This document shows positions 11,511 through 22,062 of a stretch of DNA of 64,000 bases, in pieces. The position numbers were made by a program, and so were the translations under genes. Origin of the DNA: Rhodosorus marinus (taxonomy: Eukaryota > Rhodophyta > Stylonematophyceae > Stylonematales > Stylonemataceae). Under the pieces are notes generated by a model. It searched no databases. It was not told where the DNA came from and saw nothing but the letters and a program-made list of their open reading frames with translations. Location of the stretch: NCBI GenBank assembly GCA_029953675.1, contig JAMWBK010000001.1, positions 3,612,501 to 3,676,500 of the forward strand, given 5' to 3'. Position 1 is the first letter of the stretch, and each line of letters starts with the position of its first letter.

Positions 11511-12735
11511 TATCCAGGGAAGCATAGGAACTCGCGAAAACCACTGGTGATCGTCAGGAGCCAGTTCTCCGTGCTATGTCATCAACCAATGGAACTCCGC
11601 GAAGAGCTGAGCATCCACCGCTTGAACTAATGTATTTTTATTTTAGCAATTATTGTGGGAGAGCTCTCGATGCGAAAGGTTCAGGGTCTGGGTTGTTCAC
11701 GCAGCTAGGTGACGAGATTTCGCCATGAGAAGCTCGAGCCTTCAAGGCGAGCCTTGCTGGAAGAAATGAGACTAGGCATCGTCTACGGTAGCCGACCTGA
11801 CACATGCGCCCAGCGAAGCAGGTGGGCCCTGAGCATTGCCGGTCCCATCCAGCGGCCACAAAATCACGGCTCCGGACGACCAACGTGAAACTATCCCCTA
11901 CTCGGAGACCGACAGCCATGGGATCTTCGCGTCCCCATCGCAGAGGATGGGAACTCCGCCGGGACGGGCTGCATGCTGGCTGCGCAAGCAGAGGGGCCAT
12001 TGCAAACGAGATTGTCGGCAGAGGCTTGCTCACTTTCAGGTGAAAGTGACGCTTCTATCACGGCTCCAATCAGAGTTGACTCGGGGCGACCACTCGGAAA
12101 ACTTAAGGACTTTGGGCGAAGGATGCTGTCTGAGACAATCGTAAAGCATCCCCAAAAACGTCGAGCTGGAGCAGCGGCGCAATGAAGTCTCAGTTGCAGC
12201 TCGAAGTTTTAGGTATGCTTTAGGATTGTTTTGGACAGCATCCTGAGCCATCCTCCTCGAGCAGGTAGCACAGAGCCCGATGCAAGATATTGAACTCTTT
12301 TCCGGCTGCTCATATTTTTCCTTGAATTATTCTATTTTTCTGATAGTATTTATAGCTGAAAAACCTTTAGAGGACAGCTGTCCATAAGAAAAGATGAGAT
12401 TTCGATACCATTTTCGCGTATTCATTTTTATTTGAATTATTATAGTTTTATGGATACCTTGGAGTTTCCACGTTGTCAGCGTTTCCTTTTTTGGGGGCTC
12501 TGAAGAAGATGGTAAAGTTTGGTAGGATTACTGTGCCTTCTTGAGGATAGATGATGAGTGGCTCGCCTTCTGAACTAGAGCGCTTTTTACCAATTCTATC
12601 TTTTTCAAGTTTTGAATGAAACGAAGCGTTATTTTTTTTGAAGAATTGTCTTTCTGTGGCGAGCTGTTGAAGAGTCCTTTTCTTTTTGAGCTGTTTTGTT
12701 AAATTTTTTTTTTCTGGGACGTTGTTGCTGGCGAT
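11511..12735. other. Spacer between retroelement and TMBIM gene
   Basis: Open frames such as 11650-12033 (minus) resemble no family and overlap others. A second, split copy of the AT-rich repeat lies at 12305-12455. The 5' end of the TMBIM gene must lie near the right edge, after a T-rich run around 12690-12715. Confidence 0.5.
12305..12455 (+). repeat. Dispersed AT-rich repeat, copy 2
   Basis: Contains ttgaattatt, gacagctgtccataagaaaa, then tcgata-cattttcgcgtattcat and ttgaattatt again. These match blocks of 7750-7850 in permuted order, so it may be a partial tandem of the same unit. Confidence 0.4.
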
Positions 12736-13782
12736 ATGGCGTCTTCTTCCGGGCCCGGCAAGGTCGCAACTCGCCCAGAGAAGGTTGTTTTTATCACGGC
12801 GTTCTTAATTTGCTTGGATTGATCTTTTTTTGGGGGGGGGTCTGTTCTGAATGAGGTTACTACGCGATTTTGGGCTTAACAGGATGAGTACGAGCTCGAG
12901 GATGATTTCGATATCGGCACTTCCGTTGCTACTTGCTCAGCTACTGTTCGAGTCGGTAAGCGTTTGCGGTTTCTTCCCAAAATGCTTAGAATGTCCCTCC
13001 TGGCGGCTGAACCAGTCAATCCTTGCTGTGGTCTCTAGGCTTTATCAGAAAGGTCTATGGCATAGTTTCCATTCAGTTGCTGACCACTGTCGTCATAAGC
13101 TTGTGTGTAATGCTGAGCACCATCGTCAGAACGTTCGTCCTTGATTCAGCCAACACAATTCTTCTCAGCATGTTTGCAAGCTTTGTGGTATTCTTTGTTC
13201 TGCTGAAATACAAGGATAGACACCCGACCAACATCTATCTGCTTGCCGTATTTGTGAGTGGCTTTTCAGCCTTCATAGAGAGCGAGTTTCACGCTCTGAC
13301 TTATTTATTCCTTTGAAATTCTGGCTGCTGTGCTGTTTCCTCTTGCGCAGACTTTTGCAGAGTCGTACGTGGTTGCGTGGATTTGTGCGATCAACTATGA
13401 GACGGGCTACGGTCACTGTATCGCGACCGCGTTTTCGTTGACGTTGATGATTTTTTCTTCACTCACAGTGTTCTGCTTCGTGACAAAGAAGGATTTCTCG
13501 TTTCTCGGTGGATTTCTATTCGCGTCTATCGTTGCGCTGTTCTGCGCTGGGCTTTTCTTTGGCCTCGCGACCGGCTACGGCGGAAAAATCCCACCAGTTC
13601 TGTCGTTTTTGTACTCGTTCCTCGGAACAATCGTGTTCAGCGCTCATATACTTTTCGACACGTCTCTCCTGATCCATCGATTATCGCCTGATGATTACAT
13701 CTTGGCCGCCGTGAGCATCTATCTGGACGTGATCAACCTCTTCGTGCATATCCTCCGAGTATCGAGGCAGTCAGACAACTGA
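12736..13782 (+). CDS. TMBIM/Lifeguard (Bax inhibitor-1 family) membrane protein, four exons
   Basis: Exons traced by hand: 12736-12783, 12883-12955, 13039-13253 and 13351-13782, giving 255 residues. All three introns are GT-AG and phases match. The start ATG gives a short polar N-terminus and an acidic stretch (EYELEDDFD), then the family hallmark VRVGFIRKVYGIVSIQLL. Several hydrophobic helices follow, and the C-terminus DVINLFVHILRV is typical of the family. Family members are multi-pass Golgi/ER proteins that affect calcium leak and stress-induced cell death. The exon joins rebuild conserved blocks (VR-VG-F-I-R-K and AVF-TFAESY), which supports them strongly. Confidence 0.88.
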
Positions 13783-15326
13783 TAGGCTTACCTGTATCCT
13801 ATCGCTTGGAGCTGACGATTGAAACAGCGGAATGTATAAAAGCTCGACGCATCCGCTCCAGAAGACCGAGTGTGAAAACTCAGCTGGTGGTACACCGACA
13901 GGTTGTTAGCTATGAGAGCGAGTGCGACTTTTAAGCAGGGCTTCATGGAAATCTATGCTCTCGATGCCGAAAACCGTCTGCTCAGCTTCTGAATGCTGCC
14001 CTCATTTTGCTCCCAGCAAGCAGCGAGCAGAGCTCATGGACTTGTCAACCACGGCCGTGATCGGGGTTGCTGCCACATCGTCGAGGTGGAAGATGAACCC
14101 GAGACTGAAGAAGAATATCGACTACTGAGGCAGATATTATCAGTTGCTACAGAAGCACTCAGCTTGGGAATCTGAAGGGCCGCTTGAACCCGAACTGTCT
14201 CCAGAAACGGCGAAAGCCCTGCTTCGGAGAGTAGATTATCCCCTAGGCTCTGAAGATGAAGGCCTATCGGGAATCTTCTCTTCCCCTCCCTCTCTACGCG
14301 AGAGCGCAAAACGAACCACGAATGATTTCAGAGAGATGGTAGTGCACGCTTGAAGTTCGACTCAGGTCTATGGGGAGGAAGTAGCAACTGGACTTGGGTC
14401 GAAAGTCCGTCCCAAACTCCTGACACTTGTCTACTGGACGCTACACCGGGCGCAACCAGGGCAGTTTTCAAGCTTTCTTTAAAGCATAGCTGAAAAAAGC
14501 TTAGGATTTTGGAAGTAGTCTTAAAAATTGTTCCCTCAGGCGCTTCAGTGGTCTTTCAAGCTTCCCTTCCTCGTCACGGCGTAAGAGCCTACCACATCCC
14601 GGCGACCGTTCAATGCTTTATTGGGACTTGGGACATTTTGCAACAGTTATCGGGACATGTCCCAAGGGGAATTAGTGGTCTTCGATTGGACTTTGCAGTC
14701 TCCTCAAAAGGGAAAGCGAGATCAGAAATGGAAAGAAAACAATGAGAAGGCATCCAAACAAGTTAGAGGGGAGCTCCGTAACCCATCTCTGTCGCAGCCT
14801 AACGTTCTCACTCGGTTCTGTCCTGCGATGTCCCCCTTTTTCCTGTCCGAGAAGTTGCAGAAGGGGGAAACACGGAAAAAGCTGACCTAGTACAATCTTC
14901 TAACCAGAATTGTGCTCTTGAAGAAGGAGAACGAGCCGATCAAAACCTCCATGGCGCTCCCCGTGCTCATCTTGCCCCCTCCTCCACACCAGAGTAATCT
15001 AGAAACATGATCTATATTTAGAAGAATAATAGTCTCGGTCGAGACAATTTTTAACATTAATATAGATCTATTCATAATTATGAAGTATTTTGACTTTAAT
15101 TAAGAATTTCACGGCGAGTACCGCTTTCGCAGCATTTTTCGATACTTGACGAAGAAGGCGGTCGGAATGGGGTTGGGAAGATGACTACCTGAATGTTCAG
15201 AGAGATCTGGAGTAGCTTTCTTAAAGGAATGACTTGTTAGACTTGTTTGTTTTGTGATGAAAGTTACAGCTCATTGGCGCATTTAAAAGCGGAATCTGGG
15301 GGATCTATTGCGGGTTCTAGATTGCA
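13783..15326. other. Spacer with a possible broken small gene
   Basis: No recognised gene. A weak coding-like stretch at 13922-14353 is listed separately. The remainder contains short unremarkable frames and is AT-rich from 15000 to 15120. Confidence 0.5.
13922..14353 (+). pseudogene. Possible broken or spliced small coding region, unknown product
   Basis: One frame runs 13922-14353 with a single TGA at 14126-14128. In another frame, 13993-14175 reads an acidic stretch (VEVEDEPETEEEYRLL). Either an intron or a frameshift could join them. No family recognised. It could be chance. Confidence 0.25.
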
Positions 15327-18300
15327 ATGGGTTGCCGAGCTATGTCAAAGTCTGGACTGACTAGCTTAAAGCTGAATGACTGGCCTGTATATTTTGCTAG
15401 AAGGGGATTCAGGAGGGAACCTACAGCTATAAGAAAGCATGCAGTAACGATTGAGTTTGAAGACGGTAAAGTCGAGCACGTGCAGAAAAGAGGCCACCGG
15501 TTTGCTGATGACAAAGCGGTATCAACAAAGCCTGAACTTTTGGAGGCGTTCGGAGACGACGGAAGGATTGAAACATCGAAAACACGCCGCCAGAATGCCG
15601 TTGAGGAGGAGTCATTGCCTAAATCGTTGGTAAATAGATTCGAGAACGCGCTGGATTCAGATCAGCCGGACTTGATGGTGTCACTCTTGGGCTCCATGAC
15701 CGCGAAGCAAGTTTATCCTGCTTTTCCACTGTGGAAGGACATTCTTGAGAAGACAGTCAACTCGCCGACACGCTGGGAAAAGCTTCGGTCTTATCCCAAC
15801 GTGGTTTCATCAGAGGACTTTCTCCGTGCACGTTTCGAGTACTTGACAGACAACTATCAGCCCAAAGTTATGCTAGAAGCACTTCAAGATATGAGAACTC
15901 ATGACATCAAAGCGGATCCAATAACCGCGAGCTTCGTTGCACAGGCTTCGGAGAACCATCTGAGAGGAGCTGAAGTGTATGCCACGAAGAAGAACCAGAA
16001 TAGAGCCGAGAAAGCCGTCAAGGAGGAAGCTGCAATGGTCACGCCGCCGGAGCCTATATCTGCTGAAGCAATTAAAAGCATATCCGAGAAAGTCGTTGAG
16101 AAAGAAGCTGCTCACGTCAAGCCACCGCAGCATAAATCTGCTGAAGCAAGCAAAAGAATATCAGATGAATTGGAAAAAATGCGTGGCGTGGCGAAGCAGC
16201 ACGATAGAGGCCGCTACTTGTTTGACGAAGACAGCGATATGGATTTCGGGAAACTTCGACTTCAGATCGACAAGCACTGGTGGAAGGACTACAACCAGAG
16301 GCCACACGCCGAGCGGTCGACTGTTCTGTTAAAGGACGGGATCAAGTCCCCGTCAGTTGGCTGGGAGTGGTTTCTGATCACCTTCTTCCAGGCCTTCTCC
16401 AAAACAGATTCACGCCATATCAACTTACACACTTGGATAGCGGCCTTCACCGGTGCATCAAGGCTCTTCCCCAACAAGGACTACGCCTATAAACTTCTGG
16501 AGAAGCGGTATAATGAAAACAGGCTTCAAAAGGACGATGGCGGGTTTATGTTCGTTTCAAAAAACTTGAACGGGACGGCTGATATTCTTCGTTTGATGAG
16601 CTTTTGGCAGAAGCTGTCAAAAGAGATTGACTCTAAGAGCTATGCATTACTTCTGAGGGCATGCCTGTCGACAAGCAACAGATGGCTTGTTCACTATATC
16701 CTCTCTGATATGAAGAAGCGAGAAAGGCCGCTGGAGTCGGAAACCTACGCGGCGGTCATCGAGCTCTTGGCTAAGCACGAATCGCTCTCCGAGGCAAGAA
16801 AATTTGCGATGAGTGCCGTGCAGGAAATGAAGAAGCGCGAGGATGAAAACGGCGGTGATGTTTTGAGAGCTATGATGAAGATCGAAAGCGACGACGTTGC
16901 TATTGAGGTGTTTAAGACCTTCAAGACGCACCTCAAACTGAAGAGAGAGAACTACAGGGACTACCTCTTCGCGATAGGGGATTGCAGCGATCCGAGTCTG
17001 AGGTCAATGAACCATCTAAACTCGGTAGCGGATGACTTCATTAAGGAGTTTGATATCGAGCAATGGCCAGTTGCAGCAGTGGGTCCTGGGAGGCTACAGC
17101 CCTATGAACCCAAATGGAAAGATGCTATTGTGACCAATGCGTTCCTCTACGCCTCCGGGGATGAACAGACGATTCAAAGGACGCTGGATATCCTGGTACG
17201 ATTTGGCGAAGTGAAGGACAGCGAGACTAGGGCAGTACAGTACTACACTTTGGTCAAGCTTGGCAAGGATGAATTGGTGGAAAGCATGGTTAAACGGATC
17301 CCGCAAAAGCTTCTCAAGATTTACAATGACATCTTTCCCGTGTTCGCGGAGAATGATCGTTTGAAGCCGTCGCTGAACTTGCTCAAGTGTCTTCATCCAT
17401 TGGCTTCGAGGTACGCTGTCTCTCTCCGGGTTGCCGAGGGCATGCTTCCAGGAGCATATATTCGTTCTGGTAACTTTGAGAGTGCTAAGGCGGCGATAGA
17501 GAGTATTCCAAACCCGCACGTGACCTCGAGGCTCCATATATTGAGCGAGAGTTCGGCGCTGTTGGGAAAGCCGGACGGTTTCGAAAATGTCGATGCATTT
17601 GCTCGGGCCTTCAAGCTGATAAACTGTGACATTGCTGATGTTGAATGGATGACGCTTCTGAAGGGTACGATCGCGTCAAAGCAGGTTCAGACCAGTACGG
17701 ATATTGTTGCAAAGATTGATCAAACTGGTGTGGCAACGCCTCTACCGGAGATGATGGAGATGATTCCGATGATTGTGGAGACGTTGGAGTCTGGAGCTCG
17801 CGAGAAGGCTGTTATGCGCGCGACAAAGCTGTTTCTGACCAACAGCTCAAGGCTAAGGAATGCGATCTTGATACGCCGCCTGGTTGATCTCGAGCAGCTT
17901 TCTGCGGCGAGCTTTGCGGCGAAGCAGTGCGATGAGGCGGAAGCTTTAGTTTGCGTACTTGAGGCGTATATGGATAGGAAACTTTTGGCAGAGGCAGTGG
18001 AGTTTGTGGGTGGCCTGAAGGCTCCGCGGATTGCGGAGATAAAATTCTATCATGGTCAGTCCATCAAACGGCTCGAGAAGGCGCTGAAGGCATCAGCGGC
18101 TAAGAAGCTGAGGGAAGTTTGGGCGAAGAGGATGACGGCATTTGACGAATCCGTTGCTGGAGTTTCCACAAAAGAGGCGGAGGCAAGCGGACATGAGAAA
18201 AAATCGGAAGTCAAGGTAATCGAGAGCAGCGCTCTGAAGGAGTGGAAGCAGCTTGTGGAAGAGAGGAGCAAGTCTGGAACTAGCTGGGACGTCCTGGTCG

Positions 18301-18674
18301 ATGCTACAATAGGAAATCACAATAGCGACCTGTCCAAGTTTCGGAAGAGAGTGTTCAGCACGTTTGCCGAGGCCTGCTCGGAGACGGCCGCAATGAAGCC
18401 GGCTGACTATGATCTAGCCATCGAGGTCCTGGACGAACTAGATAAAGCGGAGGAGGTCGTTTCCAGAGCACTTTACAGAAAGATACCGTTAAGCAAGGCG
18501 TCGACAGAAACCTTGAGGACTGTCGCGTCAAAGACCTCGAGAGGGGAGGAGGTCTGGTACGCTTCAACGCTATTCAATGAGACTGAAGACAAACAAACGA
18601 TTCTGAGCAGGCTATTGCTGAATCCATCCGTTGAAGGTCTCAAACCCTCCCACGGGGCAATGGATACTGACTAA
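15327..18674 (+). CDS. Large helical-repeat protein with PPR-like units
   Basis: An unbroken 1115-residue frame, very long for chance. Residues about 435-505 form two recognisable pentatricopeptide-like helical pairs (SYALLLRACL...ILSDMKKR, then TYAAVIELLAKH...AVQEMKKR). Most of the remainder is predicted by eye as amphipathic helices. Residues about 220-285 hold an imperfect repeat (SAEAIKSISEKVVEKEAA, then SAEASKRISDELEK). PPR proteins bind organellar RNA and act in processing, stability or translation; that role is an inference from the family. An in-frame ATG at 15342 is an alternative start. The gene is tail to tail with another PPR gene 254 bases away. Confidence 0.75.
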   Translation: MGCRAMSKSGLTSLKLNDWPVYFARRGFRREPTAIRKHAVTIEFEDGKVEHVQKRGHRFADDKAVSTKPELLEAFGDDGRIETSKTRRQNAVEEESLPKSLVNRFENALDSDQPDLMVSLLGSMTAKQVYPAFPLWKDILEKTVNSPTRWEKLRSYPNVVSSEDFLRARFEYLTDNYQPKVMLEALQDMRTHDIKADPITASFVAQASENHLRGAEVYATKKNQNRAEKAVKEEAAMVTPPEPISAEAIKSISEKVVEKEAAHVKPPQHKSAEASKRISDELEKMRGVAKQHDRGRYLFDEDSDMDFGKLRLQIDKHWWKDYNQRPHAERSTVLLKDGIKSPSVGWEWFLITFFQAFSKTDSRHINLHTWIAAFTGASRLFPNKDYAYKLLEKRYNENRLQKDDGGFMFVSKNLNGTADILRLMSFWQKLSKEIDSKSYALLLRACLSTSNRWLVHYILSDMKKRERPLESETYAAVIELLAKHESLSEARKFAMSAVQEMKKREDENGGDVLRAMMKIESDDVAIEVFKTFKTHLKLKRENYRDYLFAIGDCSDPSLRSMNHLNSVADDFIKEFDIEQWPVAAVGPGRLQPYEPKWKDAIVTNAFLYASGDEQTIQRTLDILVRFGEVKDSETRAVQYYTLVKLGKDELVESMVKRIPQKLLKIYNDIFPVFAENDRLKPSLNLLKCLHPLASRYAVSLRVAEGMLPGAYIRSGNFESAKAAIESIPNPHVTSRLHILSESSALLGKPDGFENVDAFARAFKLINCDIADVEWMTLLKGTIASKQVQTSTDIVAKIDQTGVATPLPEMMEMIPMIVETLESGAREKAVMRATKLFLTNSSRLRNAILIRRLVDLEQLSAASFAAKQCDEAEALVCVLEAYMDRKLLAEAVEFVGGLKAPRIAEIKFYHGQSIKRLEKALKASAAKKLREVWAKRMTAFDESVAGVSTKEAEASGHEKKSEVKVIESSALKEWKQLVEERSKSGTSWDVLVDATIGNHNSDLSKFRKRVFSTFAEACSETAAMKPADYDLAIEVLDELDKAEEVVSRALYRKIPLSKASTETLRTVASKTSRGEEVWYASTLFNETEDKQTILSRLLLNPSVEGLKPSHGAMDTD

Positions 18675-18928
18675 TAGACAGTCTTTTTTTTGGCGACAAG
18701 CAATCTACCTCTCCCTCGAGCTTTGTAGCGTTTTTCACAGAAGGGAGTCTAACACCAGAATAGAAAAGACAATGCAGAAGTCTTCTTCCGTTCATAGGTT
18801 TTTCTTTGACGACTAGGTTTCTGCTTTTTTTTTTATAGCAGGCTGTGCAATGCTTGTCTGTACATCTATAGGACACTATATTACAACAAAAGTCAAAACT
18901 AACACAACACAAGGAGGCCAAGTTCAAG

Positions 18929-21622
18929 TTAGTCGTGATCAGCTGCACTCGATTGGTCGCTTTCCATCCGGTCCGAGCTCTTCCGGGGAAGCCGAATTGA
19001 TGAAGAGTTGTGGTTTTGAGGAGCGGAGGATGTAGTAGAGTTGGCTTCGAGTTGTAGACCGCTGGGGCTGGCTGGACTTAGGCTTAGACTGATGTCGCTC
19101 AGCGCCGGCAACTGAAACGCGGCCTCTCTGTCTCGCTCTCGCGCAATTAGCTTCCTCAGGAGGGTCCTATTCGGAGGGTACTGAATGTGACGATGCGATA
19201 AGTCCCTCATCATTTGCTGGACCTCCTCCGTGAATGGGATGTTGCCTCGGAACGCCATGCACCTCAGGACGGTGACAGCGTCATCGTGCAGGCCATGTCT
19301 CATCAAAGTTCTAATCATCTTCGCGTTGGGCCCCGCTCTTTGCAGGTCTATTCTCTTGTTAAGACTTGCATTCCGAATCTTGCGATTAAGATCAGGCTCG
19401 TACGATGTTTTGAAGGGCAGCCCATCGCCAGTCTTACCTTCACGAAGCGTGAAGGTCCTTCCCAGCCCATGGGATGCTGGGTCCTCCTCTCGGTCGAGAG
19501 GCAGCTTTTCAGCCTCCTCCTCAGACGGTGCATAGTCTCGCTGTTCCAACAGCGACACCTCTTCTCCATCGGAATGGTAATCCTCCTCCATGGACCCATT
19601 CAACAGCTCCGAATCGTTCAAGTTGTCCTCACCAGCCACTCCGGAGGCCGTGTGAGCCGCAGACGGAGCTTCTTCGTCTTCCTCAATGGGCTCGTATTCA
19701 CCTCTATCATCGTCCTCAACCTCCTCTTCTCGTACATTGCGCTGCTCACTCAGCTGCGCTAGGATCAACTTGAGCTCTTCTGTATGACCATCGGTATGTC
19801 GTTGTAAGTGCATCACCAATGCGTAAACTGACTCGACAAAGCCACGACTCTCCAGCTCTAAGCCAGAGCGCACCAGGTTCTTGAGAAGAGGCAATGCCTT
19901 CACAACGTTCCCACTGCGCACGAGCTCAATCACCAAGGCCATGTCGAGGGAAGTATTTCGAGCGAGATTATTCCGCTCCATCTCCTTAAGCTTACGCAGC
20001 GCCTCCGGTAGATTTCTGCTCTTCACTAATGCCCCCACAAGGAGCTCGTACTGCTCCGCGGTTGGCCTGAACCCATCCCTCTCCATGGAAGCGAGCACAT
20101 CCGTGACCTCGGAGATCTTCTCAGTAGACAGCAGCGTTTTCATCATGTTCGTGTACATTTGTTCACTGATGGGAACACGGAGATCACGACAGATCTGCAG
20201 GGTCATAAAACTACCATCGACATCCCGATTGGCAATGTCCATCATCTGAATACCCTCCATCATCGCCGTGTCCACGTACGCCGAGTTGAACACTTCCTTG
20301 ATCATCTTTCTGATCATGTTCGCATCGCCAACCTTCCCAGCTGTCGAGAGAATCCTTATTAGAGCTCTCATGGTCATGGGATCGACCTCGATCTTCTCCT
20401 CCAGAACGAGTTCCGCTGCCGCTACGACCATTTCGATTCCACCACCATCGTCACATCTGAGCTTCAGGTGACGCACAAGGAACTCCCTAGGGATCTTCAG
20501 CTGCGATAGGATCATCGAATCGACCACGGCGAGCTGAAATTCTGGATTGAATTCTGACGCATTCAGCATTATCTTGAGCAGCTCCGTAGGATCTCGACGC
20601 CTACCCATCCGCTCCATCAGTACGCCTCTTAGGATAGTCATGATGGTATCTGGGAGCTCGGACTTCACTTCGTACTTCAGCGCTGCTCGCAGATACCGTT
20701 CAAAAAGGGACTGAAACCATTCTGGATTCTCTAAAGTCCTGAAGTTGACCAGACTCTCTGTGAGGAGATTTTTCTCGCTTTTAGCGGTGTAGAGCTCTAC
20801 CATTCGAAGCATGAGCTCGTAGTTGTCGAAGATTGAGGATCCCTTCGGCGGAGGAGACTGGGCCTCCCTGGTTTTGAAGGCTTCGATCGACTTGTGGAGG
20901 TCGGTGAACTGATCTCTCGACGACAAAAAGTTTGCCAGGGCGAGGAGAGCCTCCGGTTTCTTTTCCGACGCGTGGTACCACTTGTTGGCTTCTTTCGCGC
21001 TTCCGCTCGAGGATATGAGGAGCGACGCCACGCCAACGGGGATTCCGGTCATGTCATTACGACGTTGAAGAAGATACGCGGCAGTAATTGCTGCAGATCG
21101 GCTGCTGATCTTGGTTGCATCGACGAATCCGTAGACGATCGCCTCCAACCTTTCCAGATCAGTTTCTTCCCTCTGGATTTGGCTCACAACAGCCCGTTCT
21201 CGGTCGGATCTCACATATGCCGACGCGAGGTGGCGAATGACAAGCGGGGAAGTCTTTACATGAGCTGGGAGAGTCCTGTACCAGGCTCTCATAGGTCCAT
21301 TGATTCGATCAGAACAGGCCAAAAGAGCCGAAGTGAATCCGATATCGTCTCGAAACCTCGATTTCAGATGTTCAAGCTCTCCGCTTGTCATTTTGGGAAG
21401 GTATTCAGACCATCGAACATGTCCATCAGCTCCTTTACCTCTCAGAGCTTCCAACTCGTCTTCAACAAGAGGCAGGAACGTTACCGGTGCCAAAGCCCCC
21501 GGAGTACGTAAATCACGGCCCGTCCGTTCAACATTTTGACCAACTCCCGGCGACTCCAGGTTCGAAATTTCTCTCGTATGCTTTCCTTTCAAGATTCTAA
21601 GATTCCATCTAGGACTATTCAT
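18929..21622 (-). CDS. Pentatricopeptide repeat (PPR) protein
   Basis: An 897-residue frame. Residues about 410-620 hold successive PPR-like helix pairs (for example YTNMMKTLLSTEKISEVTDV, then YELLVGALVKSRNLPEALRK). An acidic low-complexity segment follows (EEEVEDDDRGEYEPIEEDEE), then a C-terminal region with another repeat-like unit (MIRTLMRHGLHDDAVTVLRC). The N-terminus is basic and could be an organelle presequence. The likely role is organellar RNA binding. The number of complete repeats and the target cannot be read from sequence. The ATG at 21622 is the first in frame. Plus-strand frames over it (19214-19762, 20894-21511) are shadows. Confidence 0.85.
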   Translation of the reverse strand: MNSPRWNLRILKGKHTREISNLESPGVGQNVERTGRDLRTPGALAPVTFLPLVEDELEALRGKGADGHVRWSEYLPKMTSGELEHLKSRFRDDIGFTSALLACSDRINGPMRAWYRTLPAHVKTSPLVIRHLASAYVRSDRERAVVSQIQREETDLERLEAIVYGFVDATKISSRSAAITAAYLLQRRNDMTGIPVGVASLLISSSGSAKEANKWYHASEKKPEALLALANFLSSRDQFTDLHKSIEAFKTREAQSPPPKGSSIFDNYELMLRMVELYTAKSEKNLLTESLVNFRTLENPEWFQSLFERYLRAALKYEVKSELPDTIMTILRGVLMERMGRRRDPTELLKIMLNASEFNPEFQLAVVDSMILSQLKIPREFLVRHLKLRCDDGGGIEMVVAAAELVLEEKIEVDPMTMRALIRILSTAGKVGDANMIRKMIKEVFNSAYVDTAMMEGIQMMDIANRDVDGSFMTLQICRDLRVPISEQMYTNMMKTLLSTEKISEVTDVLASMERDGFRPTAEQYELLVGALVKSRNLPEALRKLKEMERNNLARNTSLDMALVIELVRSGNVVKALPLLKNLVRSGLELESRGFVESVYALVMHLQRHTDGHTEELKLILAQLSEQRNVREEEVEDDDRGEYEPIEEDEEAPSAAHTASGVAGEDNLNDSELLNGSMEEDYHSDGEEVSLLEQRDYAPSEEEAEKLPLDREEDPASHGLGRTFTLREGKTGDGLPFKTSYEPDLNRKIRNASLNKRIDLQRAGPNAKMIRTLMRHGLHDDAVTVLRCMAFRGNIPFTEEVQQMMRDLSHRHIQYPPNRTLLRKLIARERDREAAFQLPALSDISLSLSPASPSGLQLEANSTTSSAPQNHNSSSIRLPRKSSDRMESDQSSAADHD

Positions 21623-21752
21623 TTAGATTTCATCCAAGAAAAAGGTTCAGAGTCACACAACCTCCTAAACTTAAAGTGGCGTCACCCATCGACCTCCCCT
21701 CGACCCCGCTCCGGCGTTCTCTGTCATGACGTACTACACCCACGCCCAAAAT

Positions 21753-21757
21753 CCAGC
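21753..21757. repeat. Target-site duplication, left copy (ccagc)
   Basis: ccagc (extendable to ccagctt) directly precedes the left LTR and is found again directly after the right LTR at 27586. Five bases is the usual Ty3/gypsy duplication length. Confidence 0.7.
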
Positions 21758-22062
21758 TTTCACATCTCCAACAGCCAGCTGGGTATTACTCAAATTATTC
21801 CATATTTCGAGTTTTATTCCCCCCTAATTACTCCCAAATTAGGTAATATATCCCAATTCTATCTTGTTCTTCTCTATCTTCTTCTTCTTCTCTCCAGCTA
21901 ACCTGGGAAATATCGAGTTTTGCCCATCGTACTTATACTCTTGCTCCATCGGGATGTGCAATAACTATTAAGCTCAAAAGGGTGTTGCACCTCCGGAGAT
22001 TTTGGCACAGCCCGAGCATAATTTTGCATAGCCGGACATTGCTGGAAGGTGGAGACGTCACA
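21758..22062 (-). repeat. 3' LTR of chromovirus
   Basis: Nearly identical to 27282-27585. On the element strand it begins TGTGACGTC. The other end lies within a few bases of tttcac, where the shared sequence stops. Confidence 0.92.

Noticed and set aside
19214-19762. 182-residue plus-strand frame with hydrophobic stretches
   Set aside because: Antisense shadow of the 897-residue PPR gene.
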